DNA from: Bacteroidota bacterium
GTDB lineage: Bacteria > Bacteroidota > Ignavibacteria > Palsa-1295
DNA length: 64,000 nucleotides
Reading direction: 5' to 3'
Assembly: GCA_030706745.1 (NCBI GenBank)
Contig: JAUZNX010000007.1
Location: 124,001-188,000, forward strand
Below are positions 19,023 through 27,312 of the stretch, in pieces (positions within the stretch are counted from its first letter, which is position 1; each line of letters opens with the position of its first letter). The notes below the pieces were generated by a model, which did no database searches, was not told the DNA's origin, and saw only the letters and a program-made list of their open reading frames with translations. Position numbers and translations under genes: made by a program.

Positions 19023-19748
19023 TTAACTGCTGGCGACAATCGGCAGTCGGATGCAAATATCCAGTTCGCCATTTTCTGATTTTGCTTCGATTGAGCCATT
19101 GTGCAGTTCGATGACCTTCCGAATAAACGGAAGTTTGAGCCCCAACCCGGAATTGCGGCGATCGAAGTTTACTTCGAACAATTGCTGAGCCACTTCCGGC
19201 GAAAGTTGTGGTTGGCGATTATCCCGAATATGGATCAAACACTGGCGATCATCCGTCTGTGGCTGGCCAATTCGCACGTATTTCGCACCACGATCGACGG
19301 CATTATCGGTTAGCAGACGGAGCACAGTACCCAGGCTTCCGGCATCGCCAAGTATATTCGCGGTTTGCCTCATTTCTGGGGTGCGGCTCTCTTCGAACGT
19401 TACCGGCAACCCTTCTCGTGCCATTTCGGCAGCGCGCGCTCCCAAGAATTCTACCAGATCAAGTGGAAGCGCGAGGACCCGATCTGTTGAGACGAACTTC
19501 ACGAACTCCTGCACAAGTTCTCGCAACTGGTCGCATTCTTCGCGGATAGACTCGACGAACGGCTGAATCTGCTCGATCTGCACTGAGCCATCGGTCCCAG
19601 TGCTCATAAAATCCTCGATGAGGAATACGGCACTGGAGATCGCTCCAATCGGATTATTGAGTTCGTGGGCAAAGTGCCGGCCGAAGCGGGCAAGAAATTC
19701 GGCCCCTGGTTCGAGCACTGTGGGTTCGCCGGTCATTGTTTGATGCAT
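19023..19748 (-). CDS. Soluble histidine kinase, partner of the NtrC-type regulator
   Basis: A 241-residue cytoplasmic kinase with no membrane segment or PAS domain. The phosphoacceptor site is FAHELNNPIGAI (His near 26), the NtrB-type HELNNP form. The ATPase domain is compact: TDNAVDRGA in place of the N-box, IRDNRQPQLSPE for the D/F-box and SGLGLKLPFIRKVIELHNG for the G2 box. I use the ATG at 19746-19748; the extension to 19784 begins with TTG. It follows the TPR gene by 83 bp and precedes the regulator gene. With no sensor domain, its input probably comes from a protein partner, plausibly the TPR protein; that is inference. Confidence 0.88.
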   Translation of the reverse strand: MHQTMTGEPTVLEPGAEFLARFGRHFAHELNNPIGAISSAVFLIEDFMSTGTDGSVQIEQIQPFVESIREECDQLRELVQEFVKFVSTDRVLALPLDLVEFLGARAAEMAREGLPVTFEESRTPEMRQTANILGDAGSLGTVLRLLTDNAVDRGAKYVRIGQPQTDDRQCLIHIRDNRQPQLSPEVAQQLFEVNFDRRNSGLGLKLPFIRKVIELHNGSIEAKSENGELDICIRLPIVASS

Positions 19749-19831
19749 TACTGCTAGCGGAAGGATTTCCGCTGGAAGCAGCAATGAAAAAACCGCACCA
19801 ACCGGTGAGAGGGTTCGGTGAAACTCCGATC

Positions 19832-21565
19832 TTATTTCTTCTTCTTGCCAGATTTTTCTTCAGATGGAGCTTGGCGGATAAATTCCAGACCTTCTTTGGC
19901 GCCTTTATTATCCGGATCGAGCTTCAGTACTTTTTCATACCAGACCTTTGCTTTTTCGATTTCATGCTGCTGGTGATACGATTGGGCCAGCAGGAGCTCG
20001 AAGTTCATGAGAAAGGGCGACTTGCCTCCTTCAAGTGGCTTGACTGCATCTTCAAGATGAGTGGCGGCCTTTGCCCAGTCCTTATGGGCTCCAAAATGAT
20101 ATGCCATGAAACCCTCGGCGAGCGCCACGGTATCGGTGCTGCCGGCAGCCTTGGCTGTGGCTTCGAGTTTGTCGAAGGCATCAAGAGCCTCTTGAGTCCC
20201 TGCATCGCTGGTTAGAGCATCGAAAGCAATCTGGTAGCGGACCGCAACCGAATTCGGCTCGAGCGCCAACGCTTTGTCATAATACTGTTTCGCAAGTTCA
20301 GGTTTCTTGGCAGACGAATATGCCTGACCCGCAGAGAGATACCAATGAACCGATGGAGTGGCCTGCGCCATCTCGGCGAACATCTGACCGGCCTCTTCGT
20401 ACCGTTTTTGTTTGTATAGGAGATTGATGATCGCAATTTGGGTCTGTAACTTCTCCTGCGCCGAACGAATAGTATCATCAACCAGTGATTTCTTGTACTG
20501 ATCAATGCCACCGGCCGTGTCACCTTGCGTGATCAAAATCGCAGCGTAATTGCTTAAATCCAGAGGACCGAGAGTCTTCGCGTTACGATAAATATCAAGT
20601 GCCTTCGGATAGTCCTTGGAAAAGAAGTAACTCCGCGCCAGCAAGAGTTGCGAAAGCGCGCGAAGCGAATCGTTTGAAGAGACGGCCTGAAGCGCTGGGA
20701 GAGCTTCCTTATACTGGCCGTTCTCGGTCATCGCACGAGCAAGCAGCCATTGACCGGCAATATCATTCGGACGCAACGCGGCATACTTCGTGGCGTACAT
20801 CGCCGCGTTCGCATATTGATGTGCGAGAAAATAGAGATTCGCGATCTGGTAATAGGCGTCTCCGTAAGTCGAGTCGATGCGAATGATCTTCAGCCACTCG
20901 CCGGCCGACTCGTTATACTTTCGAGTTCTGAAGTATAGACCCGCAAGCTTTGCGTGGACGATCACATCATTGGGGTCGCGCTGCAATGCCTGCTCGTATT
21001 GGCCGATCGCAAGATCGGGAATGTGCTGGCGCTCATACAACTCTGCAAGCCCGAGATAAGAGCGGACGTCTTTGTCATTTGTTTGCTGCGCCCGATACAA
21101 CAAAATCTCAGCAGGCTTCAGCGAGTCGATTGAAATATAGTAGTGACTGAGCGCAAGATAGGTACCGATCTCTTTGTCATTCGATTTGAGCGCATCCTGA
21201 AAATCCTTGAGCGCATCCTGCACGTGCCCTTGTTTGCCATATACCGTCCCCCGCGCAATACGAACGAGCACATTACGCCGATCAAGATCGAATGCTTCTT
21301 GCGCTTCCGTCAGTGCAGCGCCCACATTGTTAATTTCGACATCGGCAAGCGCGAGTCCCGCGTGGGCCTCGGCATTCTTCGGCTCCTGTTGCACGAGCTG
21401 CTGAAGTGTGCTTATCGCTTCACGAGCATTTCCAAGATCGATCAGCCGCAACGCCGCTTTCACTCGGCCGTCCGTTGCCTGAGCGTGGATCACGCCGGTG
21501 CATAGCATGGAAAAGGCTAACAAGGCCGATGCGAAAATTCCATTCGATGTTCTCACGTTCAACAT
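19832..21565 (-). CDS. Periplasmic TPR-repeat protein
   Basis: A 577-residue exported protein. A signal peptide ends at GVIHAQ (about residue 29). From about residue 35 to the end it is made of tetratricopeptide repeats (LGNAREAISTLQQLVQQEP, QGHVQDALKDFQDALKSND, IGQYEQALQRDPNDV, AKQYYDKALALEPNSVAV, KAKVWYEKVLKLDPDNKGAK), about a dozen in all, ending in a Lys-rich tail GKKKK. I chose the ATG at 21563-21565, preceded by GAGAGA. In Bacteroidota a TPR gene often follows exbB-exbD-tonB-pstS, and here it sits directly behind the PstS-like gene. Probably a scaffold for envelope protein complexes. Confidence 0.9.
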   Translation of the reverse strand: MLNVRTSNGIFASALLAFSMLCTGVIHAQATDGRVKAALRLIDLGNAREAISTLQQLVQQEPKNAEAHAGLALADVEINNVGAALTEAQEAFDLDRRNVLVRIARGTVYGKQGHVQDALKDFQDALKSNDKEIGTYLALSHYYISIDSLKPAEILLYRAQQTNDKDVRSYLGLAELYERQHIPDLAIGQYEQALQRDPNDVIVHAKLAGLYFRTRKYNESAGEWLKIIRIDSTYGDAYYQIANLYFLAHQYANAAMYATKYAALRPNDIAGQWLLARAMTENGQYKEALPALQAVSSNDSLRALSQLLLARSYFFSKDYPKALDIYRNAKTLGPLDLSNYAAILITQGDTAGGIDQYKKSLVDDTIRSAQEKLQTQIAIINLLYKQKRYEEAGQMFAEMAQATPSVHWYLSAGQAYSSAKKPELAKQYYDKALALEPNSVAVRYQIAFDALTSDAGTQEALDAFDKLEATAKAAGSTDTVALAEGFMAYHFGAHKDWAKAATHLEDAVKPLEGGKSPFLMNFELLLAQSYHQQHEIEKAKVWYEKVLKLDPDNKGAKEGLEFIRQAPSEEKSGKKKK

Positions 21566-21622
21566 TTTCTCTCTTCTACGTAACACTTGAGTTATTCCGC
21601 GGACTCGGCCGTTAATTATTTC

Positions 21623-22522
21623 TCACTTCGTCGCGCCCTTCGTGTCCTCGGCATTCCGAATCAGCTTGATTGGTTGCGTCTTCGGCAGCAGACCAAAATT
21701 CTTGAACACCGTCTGCCCGTGAGCCGTCATGCAATAGACGAAAAATCCACGCGGCACCGTGTTTGCCGTTTCCGACGTATAGCCGTTCACGATGGTCGTG
21801 AGCGGATAAGCCTTTTCAGCGATGTAGGCAATGTGCAGCATCACCGGCTCCGAAATGCCTTGCGAACTAAGATCGTGCGGAATGATCGGCAAGAACTTAA
21901 CGCTCGTATCACCTGCAACTTCAAGTTTATGCTTCCAAGCGGAGCTGACAAACCCGAGCGCGCCAGTATTCTTAGCGATGTATGCTAGGATACTATCGGT
22001 CGTGGCAAATCGAATCATTTGGACCCATTTCGATCCAGCCATGGAATCCAAAATATACTCGATACTGCTCGGGTACTCTGGAAAAACAAGCGGCGACAAT
22101 TCTTGGATACGCTCGAGAATATCAGAGAGTCGTTCCGTATCCTGTTTGCTTTGTCGTGAAGTAATGCATCCAATCCCATCCTCAGCCATGCGAAACACCG
22201 GGAGAGTCACCGAATCCTTCGCCAGAACCTCGCGCTCCATCGGAGTGAGTCCCCGATCGATGATGATGGCGCGAGCCTCATGATTCATCAATTCTCGCAC
22301 CGCTTCGCCCGCACTGACATACTTGACCGTAACCTTCGCCGAAGGATTCTCGGTAGTGAAGCCCTGCACGAGGCTGTCGATCACGGGCTTCAGGACTTCA
22401 TCGGCAACCAGTTCGAATGAGCCGGAAGTTGCTGTCTCGCCCGTGGGAAGGTTCTCAGTTTTGCCGCAGCCTGATGCGACCAAAACCAGTACAATCATAA
22501 ATGGGAGTAATCGAGAGGTCAT
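21623..22522 (-). CDS. pstS: PstS-like substrate-binding lipoprotein in TonB cluster
   Basis: A 299-residue lipoprotein with signal and lipobox VASGC (Cys near 19). The rest has the periplasmic binding protein type II fold of PstS: FELVADEVLKPVIDSLVQGF, YVSAGEAVRELMNHEARAII in the region that binds the anion in true PstS, and NTGALGFVSSAWKH near the middle. The characteristic phosphate-binding serine-rich motifs are not clearly conserved, so phosphate binding is uncertain. No pstCAB genes are nearby; instead it lies in the exbB-exbD-exbD-tonB-tonB cluster, an arrangement seen in Bacteroidota where it may serve TonB-dependent uptake. Its start overlaps the preceding small membrane protein gene (ATGA). 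Confidence 0.82.
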   Translation of the reverse strand: MTSRLLPFMIVLVLVASGCGKTENLPTGETATSGSFELVADEVLKPVIDSLVQGFTTENPSAKVTVKYVSAGEAVRELMNHEARAIIIDRGLTPMEREVLAKDSVTLPVFRMAEDGIGCITSRQSKQDTERLSDILERIQELSPLVFPEYPSSIEYILDSMAGSKWVQMIRFATTDSILAYIAKNTGALGFVSSAWKHKLEVAGDTSVKFLPIIPHDLSSQGISEPVMLHIAYIAEKAYPLTTIVNGYTSETANTVPRGFFVYCMTAHGQTVFKNFGLLPKTQPIKLIRNAEDTKGATK

Positions 22523-22791
22523 ATGCTCTTCGACTTTCCGTTCAAGTTGTACTTACCTTCGGCTTCCGCGGCTTTGCGGATCGCAGCAATCCCTGTGAAT
22601 ATGCGGAAACCGCCGTAAAGCCCGATCACAACCGCGAACCCGACACGTGCCATTGGATTGACACCGAAAAAGCTTCCGGGTACAAGTGCAACAAAGCCCG
22701 AAATGAACAACGCGAACATTCCGAGCAGGATATAGACCAACCCCGAGATCCTGCTCGGCGGTCGCTCTCGAATCTTATCGCGCTGTAGCAT
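22519..22791 (-). CDS. Small two-helix membrane protein in TonB cluster
   Basis: A 90-residue protein with a basic N-terminus and two membrane helices (about 15-40, ISGLVYILLGMFALFISGFV, and about 47-70, ARVGFAVVIGLYGGFRIFTG) followed by a charged tail. It is wedged between the second tonB gene (2 bp gap) and pstS (4-bp overlap), so translational coupling in the operon is likely. Short proteins like this often sit in Bacteroidota TonB clusters, but I do not recognise a named family and no function can be assigned. Confidence 0.8.
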   Translation of the reverse strand: MLQRDKIRERPPSRISGLVYILLGMFALFISGFVALVPGSFFGVNPMARVGFAVVIGLYGGFRIFTGIAAIRKAAEAEGKYNLNGKSKSI

Positions 22792-22793
22792 AT

Positions 22794-23225
22794 TTACCTG
22801 AGCTTAAAGGTGATCGTCCGAGTGATCCAAATGCGAACGGGCTCTCCATGATATTTTGCCGGAGCGAACTTCGCCTTCATCAATGCATCAACGGCCGGAT
22901 GCCTAAAAACATCGTAGTCCGATCTGAGCACTTGCACCTTCTCTACGTGTCCATCCTTTGCGATGAGAGCCTGTACGACGACCCGACCTTCGAGTCCGCT
23001 TCGCTTTGCGACGTCAGGATACACAATGAGTCTCTCGATCGGCGTAATCGCTACTGGCTCTTCACCATCGAATCGTTTGGACGATGGCTCGAATACAGCG
23101 GTATCGGCTTTCAGAATTCCAGTGGCAGTATCCGCCCGTTGCCCGTAAGCACTATCCGAGAAAAGTCCGAACGCGTGAAGTATGCCGGCTATCAACAGCA
23201 ACGCACACGTCGAGTGTCCCATCAC
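22794..23225 (-). CDS. Stand-alone TonB C-terminal domain protein with signal peptide
   Basis: A 143-residue protein whose last 85 residues form a TonB C-terminal domain (TPIERLIVYPDVAKRSGLEG, VVQALIAKDGHVEKVQVL, AVDALMKAKFAPA, ITRTITFKLR). That domain is about 80% identical by eye to the end of the neighbouring TonB. Instead of an uncleaved membrane anchor and Pro-rich spacer it has a short N-terminal signal peptide (HSTCALLLIAGILHAFGLF, cut after SAYG or YGQ). It therefore looks like a soluble periplasmic TonB-box-binding domain arising by gene duplication of tonB. It lies 8 bp downstream of tonB and should be co-expressed. Confidence 0.85.
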   Translation of the reverse strand: MMGHSTCALLLIAGILHAFGLFSDSAYGQRADTATGILKADTAVFEPSSKRFDGEEPVAITPIERLIVYPDVAKRSGLEGRVVVQALIAKDGHVEKVQVLRSDYDVFRHPAVDALMKAKFAPAKYHGEPVRIWITRTITFKLR

Positions 23226-23233
23226 TCAACGAC

Positions 23234-23974
23234 TTAGCGAAGCTTGAAGATGATCGTACGTGTAATCCAGATCCGAAGTGGTGTGCCATTCTGCCGTGCC
23301 GGAGTGAACTTTGCCTTGAGCATCGCATCGATTGCGGGCTGCTTGAAGACGTCATAGTCCGACTTAAGCACTTCGGCTTTCTCGACATGTCCATCTTTTG
23401 CGATGAGCGCTTGAACCACGACTTTGCCTTCGAGTCCGCTGCGTTTTGCCACTTCAGGATACTGAATCTGTTTTTCGATTGGCGTGATCGGCTCCGGTTC
23501 CTGAGAAACGTCGATAAACTCATCCTTGGATGGCTCGGCTTCTTCGACCGGCTGATTGATATGCAGATCGGGTGCAGCCTGGACTGGACCGTTGCTTTGC
23601 ACGGCAGCTTGCGGAGCCGGTTCGTTCATGTTCGGCAACGTGAGTTGCGGCGCAATGGCGTCGGGCACTGGTACGGGAATGCCAAGGCTCGGGCGCACGA
23701 CATCGCTCGGCGGCGGCGGAGTGACCGGCTGCATCTCTTCCTGATTTTCGGTGGATGGCGGCGGCGCAAGCTCCGCAATCGAGTGAATACGGATGTGCGG
23801 CACGCGCTTCTCATCGTTCGAGAACCACGACCATCCAATGTAGAGAAGAATGACGATCAGATGGATTCCGATCGAAATCCCGAGTGCATTCGAGAAGTAC
23901 TTCTGCTGGTTTCGCTTGAGATCGATCCCGCCGTACTGCTCTAATTTTTCTACGACTAAGTTACTGAGTGCCAT
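23234..23974 (-). CDS. tonB: TonB energy transducer
   Basis: A 246-residue TonB. A cytoplasmic N-terminus of about 27 residues, one uncleaved membrane helix (about 28-50, SNALGISIGIHLIVILLYIG, containing the conserved SxxxH-type His), a Pro-rich periplasmic spacer (LAPPPSTENQEEMQPVTPPP, IPVPVPDAIAPQ), then the C-terminal TonB domain (PITPIEKQIQYPEVAKRSGL to ITRTIIFKLR). It should couple the ExbB-ExbD proton motor to TonB-dependent outer-membrane receptors. It follows two exbD genes and precedes a truncated paralogue. Confidence 0.94.
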   Translation of the reverse strand: MALSNLVVEKLEQYGGIDLKRNQQKYFSNALGISIGIHLIVILLYIGWSWFSNDEKRVPHIRIHSIAELAPPPSTENQEEMQPVTPPPPSDVVRPSLGIPVPVPDAIAPQLTLPNMNEPAPQAAVQSNGPVQAAPDLHINQPVEEAEPSKDEFIDVSQEPEPITPIEKQIQYPEVAKRSGLEGKVVVQALIAKDGHVEKAEVLKSDYDVFKQPAIDAMLKAKFTPARQNGTPLRIWITRTIIFKLR

Positions 23975-24003
23975 AAATCCTCTCGCTTGTCATTGCGAAC
24001 ATT

Positions 24004-24504
24004 CTATAAACTACTGACCAACTCATGGTCCTTCTCATCCATGGCGACGAGGCTGAACCGCTTTTCAGTCTGCCCCAACTGCGCCTGTGTCAGGTTCAGG
24101 TCGTCGATCATGTTGACGAGCGCCTGATACTTCGCGTTACGATCGATCTTGATGAGCGTCGAAAGTTTTGGATTGACTTTCAAATGCTCCTTCAACATCA
24201 CCGGTACATCCTTCTCTGCCATCTTCTGCGGCGCCTCGCTGCCCATGTTCCAGAACACCGTCTGGTCCGCGCGGATGCGGAGAGTCAACAAGTTCGACTC
24301 CGCGATCTGCACCGGGACTTTGCTATCCGGCGGCAACGAAATCTCCATGACCTGCGGCGTTAGCAGCGTGGTCGTGAGCATAAAGAACGTGAGCAACAAG
24401 AATGCGACGTCTACCATCGGCGTCATGTCCAACCGCACGCCGATGCGCGATTTGTGCCTCTTGCCTTTGTGTCCTCGGCTTCCGCCTTGTACTACTTCTG
24501 CCAT
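24004..24504 (-). CDS. exbD: ExbD biopolymer transporter (second copy)
   Basis: A 166-residue ExbD/TolR protein. N-terminal cytoplasmic basic segment, then the single membrane helix beginning RLDMTPMVDVAFLLLTFFML, which contains the essential Asp (VDVAF) that carries protons in the motor. A periplasmic alpha/beta domain follows to the end. Its start codon overlaps the stop of the other exbD by one base. Together with ExbB and TonB it forms the energising complex; two different ExbD proteins per cluster is common in Bacteroidota. Confidence 0.94.
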   Translation of the reverse strand: MAEVVQGGSRGHKGKRHKSRIGVRLDMTPMVDVAFLLLTFFMLTTTLLTPQVMEISLPPDSKVPVQIAESNLLTLRIRADQTVFWNMGSEAPQKMAEKDVPVMLKEHLKVNPKLSTLIKIDRNAKYQALVNMIDDLNLTQAQLGQTEKRFSLVAMDEKDHELVSSL

Positions 24505-25034
24505 TAGCCCTTCTCCTTGTTCATGGTGACTAAGTTGAACCGCGTCGCGCCATACTTCTGTAACGCGCGCATGACATCATCGACCGTCCCGTAGCTAATC
24601 GAGCTATCAGCGCTGATCGCATAACGCATCGAGGGATTCTGCAAACGGGATTGCTGGATGACAGTCTCAAGCGAAGCCAGCGAAACGCGGACATCGCCTT
24701 TGGTTGCCAGTTCAGCATCCGTGAGTGGCTGACCCGTCTTTGGATCGGCGAGGTTCAATGGTTTCAGGATCGGCGCGCGATCTTTTTCGTTCGAGACGCC
24801 GAACAGAATCACCGTGTCCGCGCCCTTGAGTCCAACACTGATCGTCGCCAGATTCATATCCGGCAGTTTCGTTGTGTCGGCGACTGCGACAGGCAACGAG
24901 ATTTGTAACGCCTCATCGCTCTGCGGCTTGAACTTCGCCGTGAGCATGAAGAACGTCAGCAATAGAAAACCCACATCGACCATCGGCGTCATATCAAGCC
25001 GAAAGCCGTGGCGTTTCATTTTTACTTTTGCCAT
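24504..25034 (-). CDS. exbD: ExbD biopolymer transporter (first copy)
   Basis: A 176-residue ExbD. MAKVKMKRHGFRLDMTPMVD is followed by VGFLLLTFFMLTAKF, the conserved membrane helix with the proton-carrying Asp. The periplasmic part is larger than in the neighbouring copy, with an insertion around NEKDRAPILKPLNLADPKTG, and ends in YGTVDDVMRALQKYGATRFN. I chose the ATG at 25032-25034; the frame is open to 25094 but has no good start there. It follows exbB by about 70 bp. Confidence 0.94.
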   Translation of the reverse strand: MAKVKMKRHGFRLDMTPMVDVGFLLLTFFMLTAKFKPQSDEALQISLPVAVADTTKLPDMNLATISVGLKGADTVILFGVSNEKDRAPILKPLNLADPKTGQPLTDAELATKGDVRVSLASLETVIQQSRLQNPSMRYAISADSSISYGTVDDVMRALQKYGATRFNLVTMNKEKG

Positions 25035-25103
25035 AGTTTCCGTTATTTTGTAGTGGATCGGTTTCCCGCGTGGTTTGCGGGAAAACCTCGCCACTACAGC
25101 CAG

Positions 25104-25904
25104 TTATCCCGCGTAGTCGCCCTTACCGAGGAAGCGTGTGTTGAGCGTCTCGACCAAGTTTAGTGAAGCCTCATCAATCGTATAGATGAATGCATCCACC
25201 TTGTTGGTGAAGAAGTTGTAGAACACAATGGCGATGATAGCGCCAAAGATGCCAAATGCCGTATTCACAAGAGCTTCCGAGATTCCAATCGAGAGCTGCG
25301 TTGCGCTTGCCGCACCGGCTTCGCCAAGTGCGCGGAACGACCGGATCATACCAAGCACGGTTCCAAGCAGTCCAACCATCGTCGAAATCGACGCGATTGT
25401 CGAAAGCCCGACGAGATTACGCTCGAGAAGCGGAGTCTCGATCATCGTCGCCTCTTCGATCGTCCGCTTGACTTCCGCGATCTTGCGAGATGCATCCATG
25501 CTGCCTTCGCTCTTGAGTGTCTTGAATTGTTCGAGTCCGGCACGCATGATGTTCGCTACTGTCCCGCGCTGTTTGGAGCAGAGATCAATGGCGGCGTCAA
25601 TGTTCCCTTCCTTGAGGCGAGTCTCGACGTTCACGAGAAATTTCGTCATGTCGCCGGATCCTTTGGCCTTTGCAAGCGAAAGAAAACGCTCGATGATGAA
25701 GGTGAAGACCATGATGGTCAGCATGAGCAAAAGCGGCACGATAATTCCGCCTGTGTAGATGATGCCCATGACATCCTTCGGATGCTCGCGAACACCGGGA
25801 TCGGCGAAGTGCGAACCAGCACCGAAAACAAACATGTAAATCAGCACGGCTGCAATGAAGGCCGCACCAATGACGATCGTTACAAAAAGTGAGTTCTTCT
25901 TCAT
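25104..25904 (-). CDS. exbB: ExbB/MotA/TolQ-type proton channel
   Basis: A 266-residue ExbB. Helices at about 5-28 and 48-68, a large cytoplasmic loop (residues 69-160, RFLSLAKAKGSGDMTKFLVN onwards) and two C-terminal helices (about 163-190 and 208-232) with the family motif LLGTVLGMIRSF and IGISEALVNTAFGIFGAI. It forms the proton channel of the TonB motor with the two ExbD proteins encoded next. It is the first gene of the exbB-exbD-exbD-tonB-tonB cluster, which appears to continue through the small membrane protein, pstS and TPR genes and perhaps the kinase/NtrC pair. A 17-bp palindrome about 150 bp upstream may be its operator. Confidence 0.95.
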   Translation of the reverse strand: MKKNSLFVTIVIGAAFIAAVLIYMFVFGAGSHFADPGVREHPKDVMGIIYTGGIIVPLLLMLTIMVFTFIIERFLSLAKAKGSGDMTKFLVNVETRLKEGNIDAAIDLCSKQRGTVANIMRAGLEQFKTLKSEGSMDASRKIAEVKRTIEEATMIETPLLERNLVGLSTIASISTMVGLLGTVLGMIRSFRALGEAGAASATQLSIGISEALVNTAFGIFGAIIAIVFYNFFTNKVDAFIYTIDEASLNLVETLNTRFLGKGDYAG

Positions 25905-26053
25905 GTCTTAGGTTGGATTTCTAAAAATCGTGGTCGAGATTCTACTTTGAGTATATACAGTAAAATGCCAGCGCGAGAATCGGCCTGTTTAGCCCATTTG
26001 GGGCAATCATCGTTCCTGAATTCGTGTACATTGCAGGATGTCGCACGATGGCA

Positions 26054-26070
26054 TCTTGCATGATGCAAGA
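26054..26070. promoter_or_regulatory. Palindrome TCTTGCA-TGA-TGCAAGA upstream of exbB
   Basis: A perfect 7-bp inverted repeat with a 3-nt centre lying 150 bp upstream of exbB and 33 bp beyond the terminator of the upstream gene. The size fits a dimeric regulator site. It is the only strong symmetric sequence in this 250-bp gap. Confidence 0.4.
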
Positions 26071-26102
26071 CGTATGAAAGGTCATACTTTGTCAATGTGC
26101 AC

Positions 26103-26134
26103 AAAAAACCCGGAAGCCATACTGCTTCCGGGTT
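26103..26134 (-). terminator. Rho-independent terminator of the VWA lipoprotein gene
   Basis: A perfect 11-bp stem AACCCGGAAGC/GCTTCCGGGTT (26107-26117 and 26124-26134) with a 6-nt loop, followed on the minus strand by six T (26108-26103). It starts 25 bp after the VWA gene stop, and separates that gene from the exbB cluster on the same strand. Confidence 0.93.
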
Positions 26135-26158
26135 GCCCGATCGAGGGAAAAAACACCG

Positions 26159-27226
26159 TTATGGGAAGGTCACCTGGAATGGCGCACTTAGCATTCCGTT
26201 CGTCTTGCTCGCGACATGCAATGTACCGCTGATTTGCCTTCCAGCAAGGGACGCGGTATTAGCAAGCTTCACATGCCATGTGGTCTTTAGGTAGGAGGTC
26301 CCACCGTACACGAGCTTCGGCAGACCAGCGTAATAATTAACGACCTGCTGCGGATCGGAAGTCTTCATCACTCCACCACCCGTGCTCATCGCAGCGTTAA
26401 ATAAAGCCCACTCACTACCGGGTGCGATTTGAGAGTCGGTATCCTTGCCGGTCTTAAGAGCAATCGCAAAGACCTTGATTCCAAGATCCTTCGCGTGATT
26501 GATTGACTCCCATAGCGAATGATAAGACTCATTGTCATCACCATCGGTCATAACGATGAGCGCTTTGTTCGAATTATGAGAATTTTGTGAAAGCGAATCC
26601 GCCATGATGTACATAGCATCATAGAGCGGCGTGCCAGGTCCGAGTACCTGCTCTAAACTGTCAATTGCGCGATCGAACGCATGCCCATTCGAGGTAAATG
26701 GACCATAGGTGTTGATACCAAACGTATAGTCATTGAAGGTGGAAAGCTGAACCTCATCACCACCCAACGCGGGAGTGACAGTGCCAAGGAATAGGCCCGC
26801 TGCCATCCATCGAAGATTCATTGGGTCGTTCCACGCCATACTATTCGATTGGTCGATCAGGACTTCTGCGGAGAACGGCCCATTGGCCAATGTCATAGCG
26901 GCTGCAATACCCGTTGATGAGAACAAGGTATCTATCGCCGAGGCAATATTGATCGAAGAAGGATCGAGGGTATTAATGGGCTTTCCGTTCGAATCGGTCA
27001 GGAACAGATCGAGTTCGAAATCACCGGCATTGCCAAGTTCGCTGATTGCCTTAACGCCGATCACACCGACAGACCCAGGGATCATCGGCTGACCCGCCTG
27101 AATATCAGGCCCTGTCGGTGGCTCCGATGCCCGGCGGCAACCTGCAGCCGCAAAAACCAAAACTACTGACACGACCAAACCTGCGTATTGAATGCTACGA
27201 CCGAGAAGCGGAAGATGGACTTTCAT
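26159..27226 (-). CDS. VWA-domain lipoprotein
   Basis: A 355-residue lipoprotein. Signal peptide with lipobox AAAGC (Cys near 30). A von Willebrand type A domain covers about 100-300 with a complete metal site: the MIDAS motif DQSNS (D-x-S-x-S), a conserved Thr in GPGTPLYDAM and the Asp in ALIVMTDGDDNES. The region before it (FELDLFLTDSNGKPINTLDP) is beta-rich; the tail is also beta-rich. The ATG at 27224-27226 is supported by GGAGGTG 5 bp upstream; the frame is open to 27238. It ends at a strong terminator and so is probably a single-gene unit. Likely a surface or periplasmic protein that binds ligands through a divalent metal; the partner is unknown. Confidence 0.88.
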   Translation of the reverse strand: MKVHLPLLGRSIQYAGLVVSVVLVFAAAGCRRASEPPTGPDIQAGQPMIPGSVGVIGVKAISELGNAGDFELDLFLTDSNGKPINTLDPSSINIASAIDTLFSSTGIAAAMTLANGPFSAEVLIDQSNSMAWNDPMNLRWMAAGLFLGTVTPALGGDEVQLSTFNDYTFGINTYGPFTSNGHAFDRAIDSLEQVLGPGTPLYDAMYIMADSLSQNSHNSNKALIVMTDGDDNESYHSLWESINHAKDLGIKVFAIALKTGKDTDSQIAPGSEWALFNAAMSTGGGVMKTSDPQQVVNYYAGLPKLVYGGTSYLKTTWHVKLANTASLAGRQISGTLHVASKTNGMLSAPFQVTFP

Positions 27227-27312
27227 GGACACCTCCATTTGTGATGAGTACGATGAATAACACCGCCACGGACCGAAAGTTACACCCTAAAAGCCACTTT
27301 CTTCGGGCTATT

